This document shows, in pieces, positions 7,338 to 13,746 of a DNA stretch of 17,062 bases. A program made the position numbers and the translations under genes. Below the pieces are notes generated by a model that saw only the letters and a program-made list of their open reading frames with translations, was not told the DNA's origin and made no database searches. The DNA lies in NCBI GenBank assembly GCA_021443945.1, contig JABUSF010000002.1, forward strand, positions 102,109 through 119,170, read 5' to 3'. Within the stretch, counting starts at the first letter, position 1, and the number at the start of each line of letters is the position of its first letter. Origin of the DNA: Ileibacterium sp. (GTDB taxonomy: Bacteria; Bacillota_I; Bacilli_A; Erysipelotrichales; Erysipelotrichaceae).

Positions 7338-8798
7338 ATGAAAGTTGGATTCAATAACGATTTATACCTGCAAATGCAGTCCGAACGAATCATGCAGAGA
7401 ATCGATTCTTTTGGAGATAAACTTTACCTGGAATTTGGCGGCAAGCTGTTCGATGACTACCATGCATCGAGAGTGCTTCCGGGATTTAAACCGGATTCCA
7501 AGCTGCAGATGCTTCTGCAGCTGAAAGACCAGGCTGAAATTGTCATTGTAGTCAATGCAAGAGACATTGCCGAAAACAAAATCAGAGCCGACTTGGGCAT
7601 TCCCTATGATGAAGACGTGCTGCGTCTGATCAGTGAATTTCAAAATGTAGGCTTGTATGTGTCCAGTGTGGTCATTACCCACTACAACGGACAGAAAGCC
7701 GTTGACCGTCTGAAAAGACGGCTGCAGAAGCGGAACATCAACGTTTACAAGCATTACTTCATTGATGGATATCCAACCAATACCCGAAAAATTCTGTCCG
7801 AGGAAGGCTTCGGGCGAAACGATTATGTCAAAACAACCCGTCCGCTGGTTGTAGTCACTGCTCCCGGTCCTGGAAGCGGAAAAATGGCAACCTGCCTTTC
7901 CCAGCTGTATCACGAACTGCAGCGCGGTGTTAAAGCCGGATATGCCAAGTATGAAACCTTCCCAATCTGGTCGATTCCGTTAAACCACCCGGTCAATCTG
8001 GCGTATGAAGCTGCGACAGCAGATTTGAACGACAAAAATATGATTGATCCGTATCATTTGGATGCTTATGGGGAAGTGACGGTCAACTACAACCGGGACA
8101 TTGAAATTTTCCCAGTGCTCAAAAATATCTTCACGGAGATTTACGGCAGCTCCCCCTATCAGTCTCCAACGGATATGGGAGTCAACATGGCTGGTTTCGG
8201 CATTTGTGATGACGACGCTGTCCGGGAAGCCGCCAACCAGGAAATCATCCGCCGTTATTTCAATTCCAGAGTGCGCTATTACAAAGAACAGTGCGGTCCG
8301 GAAGAACTGCAGAAGCAGGAAATGCTTTTGGAACAGGCTGGCATCAATGTGGAAGACAGAGCCTGTGTGGAAGCGGCCAGAGTCAAGGACAAAGAAAGAA
8401 AAAACCGTTCCGGTGCCATTGAGCTGGAAGACGGAACACTCATCACAGCCACCACAACGGATTTCATGGGTCCTTGTGCTGGCCTGGTGGTCAATGCCAT
8501 CAAGCATCTGGCCGGAATCCCGGATGATGAGCACATTATCTCTCCGGAATCCTTTGAACCCATTCAGGAGCTGAAAACCCACTACCAGGGGGCCAACAAC
8601 CCAAGACTGCACACCACCGAAATGCTGATTGCCCTGGCCATGTCCGCCAGAATCAATCCATCCGCCCGCAAAGCGATGGAACAGCTGCCAAAACTGAAAG
8701 GACTTCAGGCGCATATTACAAGCGATCTTTCTGAAGTGGACTTGCAGGCTTATAATACTCTCGGTATACAATTTACTTACGAAGCTGATAAGAGATAA
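7338..8798 (+). CDS. DUF1846 (UPF0371) family protein
   Basis: A 486-residue member of the UPF0371/DUF1846 family, recognised from FGGKLFDDYHASRVLPGF, NKIRADLGIPYDEDVLRL, and the glycine-rich stretch TAPGPGSGKMATCLSQLYHE (residues 174-193), which looks like a P-loop (GPGSGK at 177-182). Residues ETFPIWSIPLNHPVNLAYE and YGEVTVNYNRDIEIFPVL are also typical of the family. The biochemical function is not established to my knowledge; nucleotide binding is inferred from the motif. An ATG at 7308 adds ten residues, but the ATG at 7338 has GAGAGGA in front of it and gives the family's usual MKxGF start, so it is chosen. Two small genes follow and end in a terminator at 9426, suggesting a three-gene operon. 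Confidence 0.92.
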   Translation: MKVGFNNDLYLQMQSERIMQRIDSFGDKLYLEFGGKLFDDYHASRVLPGFKPDSKLQMLLQLKDQAEIVIVVNARDIAENKIRADLGIPYDEDVLRLISEFQNVGLYVSSVVITHYNGQKAVDRLKRRLQKRNINVYKHYFIDGYPTNTRKILSEEGFGRNDYVKTTRPLVVVTAPGPGSGKMATCLSQLYHELQRGVKAGYAKYETFPIWSIPLNHPVNLAYEAATADLNDKNMIDPYHLDAYGEVTVNYNRDIEIFPVLKNIFTEIYGSSPYQSPTDMGVNMAGFGICDDDAVREAANQEIIRRYFNSRVRYYKEQCGPEELQKQEMLLEQAGINVEDRACVEAARVKDKERKNRSGAIELEDGTLITATTTDFMGPCAGLVVNAIKHLAGIPDDEHIISPESFEPIQELKTHYQGANNPRLHTTEMLIALAMSARINPSARKAMEQLPKLKGLQAHITSDLSEVDLQAYNTLGIQFTYEADKR

Positions 8799-8818
8799 CC
8801 GGCATCTGACATGCCGGT
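8798..8818 (+). other. Intercistronic hairpin without a T-tract
   Basis: ACCGGCAT and ATGCCGGT form a perfect 8-base-pair stem over a 5-base loop. It starts at the last base of the DUF1846 stop and ends 3 bases before the AAGGAG site of the next gene. With no T run it is unlikely to be a terminator. An mRNA-stability or processing element is more likely. Confidence 0.7.
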
Positions 8819-8836
8819 GTAAAGGAGAATTACATT

Positions 8837-9103
8837 ATGGCTAAAACAGGCGCTGTAAGAAGCATTTTAAAAAACAAAGACAATTTCCAATTTGATCTGC
8901 GCTCCTCTGAAAAAGACGGATCCCGCACGACAAATGTTTATGATGTTTTTTACGAAAACAGCAACGGCACATTCACCATTGCCTTTGACGAAGAGAACAT
9001 CTATGTGGCTGCATTGAATTTTTCCATGGGAAAAATTATGTCCCTGACAAACGATGCAAACATGAAAAAGCTGGCTCAGTATGTCCTTGACCACACCAAT
9101 TAG
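8837..9103 (+). CDS. Small protein of unknown function downstream of DUF1846
   Basis: An 88-residue soluble protein that I do not recognise. AAGGAGA at 8822-8828 precedes the ATG at good spacing. The N-terminus is basic (MAKTGAVRSILKNK). The middle looks like alternating beta strands (TTNVYDVFYENSNGTFTIAF, then IYVAALNF), and the C-terminus is helical (about 70-88). There is no signal peptide or membrane helix. It lies 38 bases after the DUF1846 stop, behind the hairpin at 8798-8818, and its last 23 bases overlap the next reading frame. A link to DUF1846 is inferred from position only. Confidence 0.8.
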   Translation: MAKTGAVRSILKNKDNFQFDLRSSEKDGSRTTNVYDVFYENSNGTFTIAFDEENIYVAALNFSMGKIMSLTNDANMKKLAQYVLDHTN

Positions 9104-9401
9104 CCTGAAAATGCAGGTGGTGGTCTCCACACTGAATGAAGAAGACTGTCTGACCGTTCAGAAGCAGCTGCTTGAATTTTGCCCTGAACTGTCCTTTTCG
9201 CCTGTGCGGGAACAGCCTTCTCTGGTAGACTGCCTGGAGTTTTATGGGACTGCATTTATCGATCAGGCCTGCAAAGACGTTCTGATTCAAAACCTGGACA
9301 ACGACTGGGATGTGGAAGATGACGTCTATTCTGCGTACGGATTCAATACGAAAATGTTTAATCCATTGGTCTATTATCTTTTAATGGAGTTTTCCAGCTG
9401 A
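9081..9401 (+). CDS. Small acidic protein of unknown function, overlapping the previous gene
   Basis: A 106-residue acidic protein, not recognised. The frame is +1 relative to the previous gene and overlaps its end by 23 bases from the ATG at 9081. Another ATG lies at 9111, 7 bases after the upstream stop, and would give MQVVVSTLNEEDC. Neither has a clear ribosome site, so translation is probably coupled to the upstream gene and the exact start is uncertain. The sequence looks like an alpha/beta fold (VVVSTLNEEDCLTVQKQLL), then an acidic stretch (DNDWDVEDDVYSAYGF) and a hydrophobic end (NPLVYYLLMEF). It is followed by a terminator at 9426. It could also be the tail of the previous gene reached by frameshift, but nothing slippery is seen. 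Confidence 0.7.
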   Translation: MSLTTPISLKMQVVVSTLNEEDCLTVQKQLLEFCPELSFSPVREQPSLVDCLEFYGTAFIDQACKDVLIQNLDNDWDVEDDVYSAYGFNTKMFNPLVYYLLMEFSS

Positions 9402-9425
9402 AATCTGTGATTTAAAATGATATTT

Positions 9426-9457
9426 GCCTGCAGGCTGTATCCTGCGGGCTTTTTATT
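9426..9457 (+). terminator. Terminator of the DUF1846 operon
   Basis: GCCTGCAGG pairs with CCTGCGGGC through one T-G pair over a 6-base loop, followed by TTTTTATT. It lies 25 bases after the stop of the last gene. Confidence 0.88.
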
Positions 9458-9500
9458 ATGCACAGATTCGCTTAATTCCTACTGACATGGAAGGTATAGG

Positions 9501-9516
9501 ATGTAAACGTTTTTAT
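9501..9516 (+). promoter_or_regulatory. CcpA (cre)-like site
   Basis: ATGTAAACGTTTTTAT matches the published cre pattern WTGNAARCGNWWWCAW at 15 of 16 positions; the one miss is T in place of the final C. It lies about 33 bases upstream of the putative -35 of the dehydrogenase-like gene, a distance typical of CcpA activation rather than blocking. A ccpA gene is not in this window. Confidence 0.5.
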
Positions 9517-9548
9517 ACTTTTGAAATCGAAAATCGAAAATGAAAGGG

Positions 9549-9577
9549 TTTTCCTAAGTGTTTTCAGATTGTAAGAT
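9549..9577 (+). promoter_or_regulatory. Weak candidate promoter of the dehydrogenase-like gene
   Basis: TTTTCC (9549-9554) and TAAGAT (9572-9577) are separated by 17 bases. The predicted start near 9584 falls just before the structured leader at 9588, which is the main support for it. Confidence 0.35.
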
Positions 9578-9587
9578 AGACAAGTAT

Positions 9588-9636
9588 GGACGGTGTTGTT
9601 TCACAACCCGATTGAAATCGGGACTTTTCACCGTTC
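9588..9636 (+). ncRNA. Candidate structured 5' leader (three-way junction)
   Basis: Three helices fit together without gaps. The closing stem GGACGGTG (9588-9595) pairs with CACCGTTC (9629-9636), with one G-U pair. Hairpin TTGT-ttc-ACAA occupies 9596-9606. Hairpin CCCGAT-tgaa-ATCGGG occupies 9607-9622. A 6-base strand ACTTTT (9623-9628) closes the junction. It ends 11 bases before the GGGAGGA ribosome site of the downstream gene, and CTTTTC could pair with GGAAAG beside that site. It does not match a riboswitch class I know. A protein-binding leader or simple mRNA stabiliser is also possible. Confidence 0.45.
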
Positions 9637-9658
9637 GCAGGGAAAGGGAGGAAAACCG

Positions 9659-10465
9659 ATGGAAGTTAAAGAAAATGAAGTTTCCCAAGAGAAATTAAAG
9701 TCCGGCAAAACACAGGCAGGAACGTACAGTCATGAAGAAATGGTTCAGTCCACCCTGGAAAAGCCAAAATGGCTTCACTTTGAGCTGAGCTCTCTTTTGC
9801 AGTCCTTTCCAATCAAGGCCATGAGCGGACTGCTGCACAAAGGGCTGGCCAAGGAAGGCCTGATTGCTGTTAAAAACAGCAAAGATGAAGCTGGACCTGC
9901 AGACTGGTCCATTGACAAACTGTCTCTCGATGCGGATGGGGACAAAGAGATTCAGGCGGATGCTCAGGAAAGCATCGCTGACTGTTTTGTCTTTGATCCG
10001 GATCATGAATCCTGGCAGGATTTAAAAGAAGCTTTTGCAAACGATACTCTTCAGATGGTCAGCTTTTCCATTGAAGATAAGCTGTGGGAGCGCAGCGATA
10101 CGACCCAGGCAGCCGTCATGATCGACTGCTACAACGGTCCTTATCAAACGGCTTCCATGCCGGGCAAGCTGGCATCCCTTCTGTTTTACCGCTTTAAAGT
10201 GTGCCGCAAACCACTGGCTCTGCTTTGCCTCAGTGAAGAAGGCGGAGCTGGTCAGCTTCTGAAAGAACAAATGGTCGCTTTTGGCAGGGAGTGGCTGAAG
10301 TACGGCTATGTGGACAGCGAGTTTGTCGGATGGCTGGAAAATGAAATCACGTATCCGGAAACCAGAGTGGTTGCTGCGGACCACATCTTTGTTCAGGATG
10401 ATTTTCCAAACGGACGTCCTCAGCTGGAAGAAACCGGCGTGATTGTTCCCACGAAGGAATTCTAG
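9659..10465 (+). CDS. Degenerate, truncated mannitol dehydrogenase/mannonate oxidoreductase-like protein
   Basis: A 268-residue protein resembling the N-terminal half of the long-chain polyol dehydrogenase family (mannonate oxidoreductase, tagaturonate reductase; about 500-540 residues). Recognisable stretches are KPKWLHF (36-41), LKEAFANDTLQMVSFSI (122-138), LLFYRFKVCRKPLALLCLS (174-192), and DDFPNGRPQLEETGV (247-261). The family's GAGNIFRGF nucleotide-binding motif should follow WLHF but reads ELSSLLQSF here, so the Rossmann glycines are gone. The protein stops just before the segment that carries the catalytic Lys, Asn and His in the family. Activity as a dehydrogenase is therefore very unlikely. 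GGGAGGA precedes the ATG at 9659 by about 6 bases, which beats the upstream in-frame ATG at 9593, inside the folded leader. It has no internal stop and has its own terminator, so it is either a maintained non-catalytic protein or a young pseudogene. Confidence 0.7.
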   Translation: MEVKENEVSQEKLKSGKTQAGTYSHEEMVQSTLEKPKWLHFELSSLLQSFPIKAMSGLLHKGLAKEGLIAVKNSKDEAGPADWSIDKLSLDADGDKEIQADAQESIADCFVFDPDHESWQDLKEAFANDTLQMVSFSIEDKLWERSDTTQAAVMIDCYNGPYQTASMPGKLASLLFYRFKVCRKPLALLCLSEEGGAGQLLKEQMVAFGREWLKYGYVDSEFVGWLENEITYPETRVVAADHIFVQDDFPNGRPQLEETGVIVPTKEF

Positions 10466-10482
10466 GAAAAATTGTAGGAAAT

Positions 10483-10526
10483 AAAAACGGCTTAGCCTGT
10501 GCTGAATGCGGGGCAAAGCCGTTTTT
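10483..10526. terminator. Bidirectional terminator between the dehydrogenase-like gene and nnr
   Basis: AAAAACGGCTT pairs with AAGCCGTTTTT, giving an 11-base-pair stem with T-tracts on both strands. The 22-base loop may hold a small inner stem (GCCT/GGGC). It separates two convergent genes. Confidence 0.88.
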
Positions 10527-10533
10527 GTGTATG

Positions 10534-12042
10534 TCAGATCAACAATTCTTCAAAAGCGTCCTGCAAATGGGCCACGGTTTTTAAAGGTGTCCAGGTCCAT
10601 GGACACCGGCTGCCCTGTCTGGCACTGGCGCTGGCCAGCCAGACTCCGAGGGCTGCTGCCTGCAGCGGCGGATAGTTCTGAGCAAGCAGGCCGGTAATGA
10701 TGCCGCAAAGTACATCTCCGCTGCCGCCCTTGGCTAAAGCGGAATTGGGGCAGTCCAGAAAATAACCTTCCTGACTGGAAGCGATCAGTGTCCAGCTGGC
10801 CTTTAAGACCAGAATGACATGGGGGTGCTGCTTGAGAAATTTTTGGGCATATCCAAAGGGATCACTTAAAATTTCCTGGGTGTGAAAACCGCTGATCCGG
10901 GAAAACTCCTTGACGTGGGGAGTGAGAATCAAAGGCGCGTTTCTGTCTAAAAGAGCCGGATCCGAAGCAATATTGTTTAAACCGTCTGCATCCAGCACCA
11001 GAGGAAGAGGACTGTCTAAAAGGGTTTTGACCACCATGCCTGCCGCATCACTTTGTCCCATTCCATTTCCGCAGCTGGCGTGGGTATAGGAAGGAAGCAG
11101 ATTTCGAAGCTGTTTCCAGGCGTCTGCCCCAAAGGTTCCGTCTTCGTTCTGATCGGCACAGATCATCATGGCCAGATCCTGCTTGGAAGCAATGGCTTTG
11201 GCTGCCTCTTTGGGGGCAAACAGAGTGACGGTGCCGGCTCCCGAGGCAAAACAAGCCTGAAATGCCATATCCAAAGCTCCCTGCATGGCCAGAGATCCAC
11301 CGGCCATAAGCACTTTTCCAAAGGTGCCTTTATGGCTGTTTTTCGGACGGGACTGCAGCAGACCGGCCGCTTCCTGCCGGTCCAGAAGGCGGATGGGGTT
11401 TGGAGACTGCAGGTGAAGTGAATCGGGAATGGTAATGTCGAGAACCTGAACGGATTTGCAGACCTGGGGTCCCTGCTCAATCAGGCATCCTGTTTTGATG
11501 CAGTCCAGACAAAGGACGAGGTCGGCTGCAGCAGCGGTGTTCATGATTTGGCCAGTCGTTCCATTCAGACCGCTGGGTACATCGATGCTGACAGTGATGG
11601 CTTTTGAACGGTTGGCTCTTTCGATGACACGGGCCCATTTTCCTTCGATATTTCGGCTCAGTCCGCTTCCAAACAGAGCGTCCACCAGGACTTGCGCCTC
11701 TGAAAAATCATCTTCGAGAGAACGGATTTCTATGCCCAGATTTCTGCAGGCCTGCAGGTGGATGGCTTCTTCTTCGGAGAGGTGGGCCGTTTCGTCAATG
11801 AATACGATGGGCTTCTTATGGTGATGCTGGAGCAGTCTGGCCACAGCCAGTCCGTCTGCTCCGTTGTTTCCAGGGCCGGCCAGAACGGCAAACGATGCCA
11901 TATGACCATATTCTTTCAGCAAAGCTTCAGTGATTTTTGAAGCCGCGTGTTCCATTAAAACCAGAGAAGGGATTCCAATTTCCTGAATCGCTTTCTGGTC
12001 AATGCGGCGCGCTTCGGCGCCTGAGTGGATCCATTTCGTCAT
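10534..12042 (-). CDS. nnr: Bifunctional NAD(P)H-hydrate repair enzyme (epimerase plus ADP-dependent dehydratase)
   Basis: Repairs hydrated NADH/NADPH. The N-terminal YjeF_N domain epimerises R- and S-NAD(P)HX, and the C-terminal ribokinase-like domain dehydrates S-NAD(P)HX using ADP. The 502 residues fit the fused bacterial form. Epimerase markers are AGPGNNGADGLAVARLL near residues 55-71, VDALFGSGLSR, and SIDVPSGLNGTTG. Dehydratase markers are SHKGTFGKVLMAGG, LDADGLN, LTPHVKEFSR and the active-site loop NSALAKGGSGDVL at 433-445 with the likely catalytic Asp443. An AAGGAG site lies 13 bases before the ATG, a rather long spacing. The gene is divergent from murJ, with only 76 bases between starts, and ends at a shared terminator. 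Confidence 0.95.
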   Translation of the reverse strand: MTKWIHSGAEARRIDQKAIQEIGIPSLVLMEHAASKITEALLKEYGHMASFAVLAGPGNNGADGLAVARLLQHHHKKPIVFIDETAHLSEEEAIHLQACRNLGIEIRSLEDDFSEAQVLVDALFGSGLSRNIEGKWARVIERANRSKAITVSIDVPSGLNGTTGQIMNTAAAADLVLCLDCIKTGCLIEQGPQVCKSVQVLDITIPDSLHLQSPNPIRLLDRQEAAGLLQSRPKNSHKGTFGKVLMAGGSLAMQGALDMAFQACFASGAGTVTLFAPKEAAKAIASKQDLAMMICADQNEDGTFGADAWKQLRNLLPSYTHASCGNGMGQSDAAGMVVKTLLDSPLPLVLDADGLNNIASDPALLDRNAPLILTPHVKEFSRISGFHTQEILSDPFGYAQKFLKQHPHVILVLKASWTLIASSQEGYFLDCPNSALAKGGSGDVLCGIITGLLAQNYPPLQAAALGVWLASASARQGSRCPWTWTPLKTVAHLQDAFEELLI

Positions 12043-12092
12043 TTTTCTCTTCTTTCTCCTTTGGACAATCCAGATCGATGGCTAAAATGCTA

Positions 12093-12101
12093 TGGTATAA
12101 T
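12093..12101 (+). promoter_or_regulatory. Extended -10 promoter of murJ
   Basis: TGG-TATAAT is a consensus extended -10 element 17 bases before the murJ ATG. The predicted start near 12108 leaves a very short leader of about 11 bases containing GAGG. No good -35 is seen. Confidence 0.6.
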
Positions 12102-12118
12102 CATCGACTGAGGTATTT

Positions 12119-13741
12119 ATGTCTGAACAATCATCTAAGGTTAAAAAATCAATTGTGGTGAGCGGACTGGTAGGATCCGGCGGCTTTTTTGTCGCAAAAC
12201 TGATCGGTCTTTTCTACGCCATTCCGTTCTCTTATATTCTGGGATCCGATGCCTACAACGCCTATTACGGATCCGCATATCAGATCTATTCCTATCTGCT
12301 GAATATTTTTACAGCGGGCTTCCCGTTTGCCATTGCCACTCTGGTGGCCAAGTACATGGAACTGAAAAACTACAAAACCGTTCTGCAGGTCAAAAGAGTC
12401 TCTTTGCTCTTTCTGACTTTAACCGGTTTTTTAGGAATGGCTGTCATGATGGGACTGGCCGGAGTTCTTTCGCCTGTGCTGACCGACAGCCAGCAGGGTG
12501 TGCCGATTATGACCACCGTTTTGTGCATCCTGGGGATTGCCGTGTTCCTGGTTCCTATTTTAAGTGCCTATCGGGGATTTATACAGGGGTGCAAGGAAAT
12601 GCAGGAATATGCATATTCCCAGGCCTTTGAACAGTTGTTCCGGGTCGGTTTCCTTTTATCTGTTTCCTGTCTGGCGGTTTATGTTCTCGGTATGGATCGG
12701 GTTTGGGCTCTGTACGCAGCCGTGCTTTCCACATCCATTGCCGCCATTGCAGGAATTGTCCAGATTTACGGCTTTTCCAAAAAGACAGAGCAGGCGATAG
12801 CCAAGGATGCGAAACACTCTTCTGTCAAGCCGATCCCGTCTAAAGAACTGTTTAAAGAATTTCTGCTGCTGTCTGTCCCGTATATGGTCTCGGCTGTTCT
12901 CGGATACAGTGACAGTATTTTCAATACCACTCTGCTGCCTCTTGGCTTAAAGGGATTCAATTATTCCTCAGAGCAGTTCAACACCATTATGTCTGCATTC
13001 AACTATTCCGGACTGAAGCTGAACTCCATTCCCATGATTCTGGCTCCGGGCTTTACCGCTGCCATCATTCCGCATATTTCAGCAGCTCTGGCGGTGGATG
13101 ATAAAAAGACGATCCGCAAAAATGTCAAAGAATGCATGAACATCGTCATGTTTATTGGCATGTTCTTAAGCTTTGCCATTCTTCTTTACGCAAAGCCTCT
13201 GATCCGCTGCCTGTTTTTGACCCAGGATTTGGATTTGAGTGCTTCCGTCATCCGCTGGGTCACCATTGAAGGCTTTCTGGGAACCATCGTTCCGGTGGTG
13301 GCTTCTTTAATGATGGCTCTGCGTCTGCAGAAGTCATTGCTGAAGAGGCTGTTTGTAGGAACCATTTTAAAAGGCGTTCTGATCGTGCCTTTTACGTGGG
13401 TTCTTGGATTTAGGGGTACAATCATTGCAACTATTGTCAGTTATCTGTATATGTTCTTTTTGAACCTGAACGAGATTGGCAGACGTTATAAAATCAACTT
13501 TATGCCCACCGCTCAGGTGTTTGTAAAAACAGCAGCGGGACTGGCCGCCATGACCGTATCCTGCGGACTTTTCTCCATGCTCGGCCTGGGAAATACCGAT
13601 GCCGGGCGGATCATGTGCTTTATGACAACAGTTGTGAATGGACTGCTGTCCACAATCGTTTTTGCAGCGGTGGTGCTGTATCTGCAGGTTCCGCAGTATC
13701 TGTTCCACTTTAAACTGCAGAACCCAAAAAGAAAGGCATAA
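12119..13741 (+). CDS. murJ: Lipid II flippase of the MurJ/YtgP/SpoVB type (MOP superfamily)
   Basis: A 540-residue polytopic membrane protein with about 14 hydrophobic segments, the usual number for this family. It opens with the typical VVSGLVGSGGFFVAKLIGLF segment, followed by LGSDAYNAYYGSAYQIY. Later family features are SAYRGFIQG near 155 and the second half beginning LLLSVPYMVSAVLGYSDS. In Bacillus, YtgP exports lipid II for peptidoglycan synthesis; relatives include SpoVB and polysaccharide exporters, so the substrate is inferred. A weak GAGG site precedes the ATG. mnmG begins only 5 bases after the stop, so the two are co-transcribed and probably translationally coupled. Confidence 0.85.
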   Translation: MSEQSSKVKKSIVVSGLVGSGGFFVAKLIGLFYAIPFSYILGSDAYNAYYGSAYQIYSYLLNIFTAGFPFAIATLVAKYMELKNYKTVLQVKRVSLLFLTLTGFLGMAVMMGLAGVLSPVLTDSQQGVPIMTTVLCILGIAVFLVPILSAYRGFIQGCKEMQEYAYSQAFEQLFRVGFLLSVSCLAVYVLGMDRVWALYAAVLSTSIAAIAGIVQIYGFSKKTEQAIAKDAKHSSVKPIPSKELFKEFLLLSVPYMVSAVLGYSDSIFNTTLLPLGLKGFNYSSEQFNTIMSAFNYSGLKLNSIPMILAPGFTAAIIPHISAALAVDDKKTIRKNVKECMNIVMFIGMFLSFAILLYAKPLIRCLFLTQDLDLSASVIRWVTIEGFLGTIVPVVASLMMALRLQKSLLKRLFVGTILKGVLIVPFTWVLGFRGTIIATIVSYLYMFFLNLNEIGRRYKINFMPTAQVFVKTAAGLAAMTVSCGLFSMLGLGNTDAGRIMCFMTTVVNGLLSTIVFAAVVLYLQVPQYLFHFKLQNPKRKA

Positions 13742-13746
13742 GTCTG

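Noticed and set aside
9519..9540. Short tandem repeat AATCGAAAATCGAAAAT
   Set aside because: Two and a half copies of a 7-base A-rich unit; too short and low in complexity to call a functional repeat.
9600..9626. CRISPR-repeat-like stretch (CACAACCCGATTGAAAT)
   Set aside because: It looks like the GATTGAAA end of some CRISPR repeats, but it occurs once, with no second copy or spacers and no cas gene. It is explained by the hairpin of the leader.
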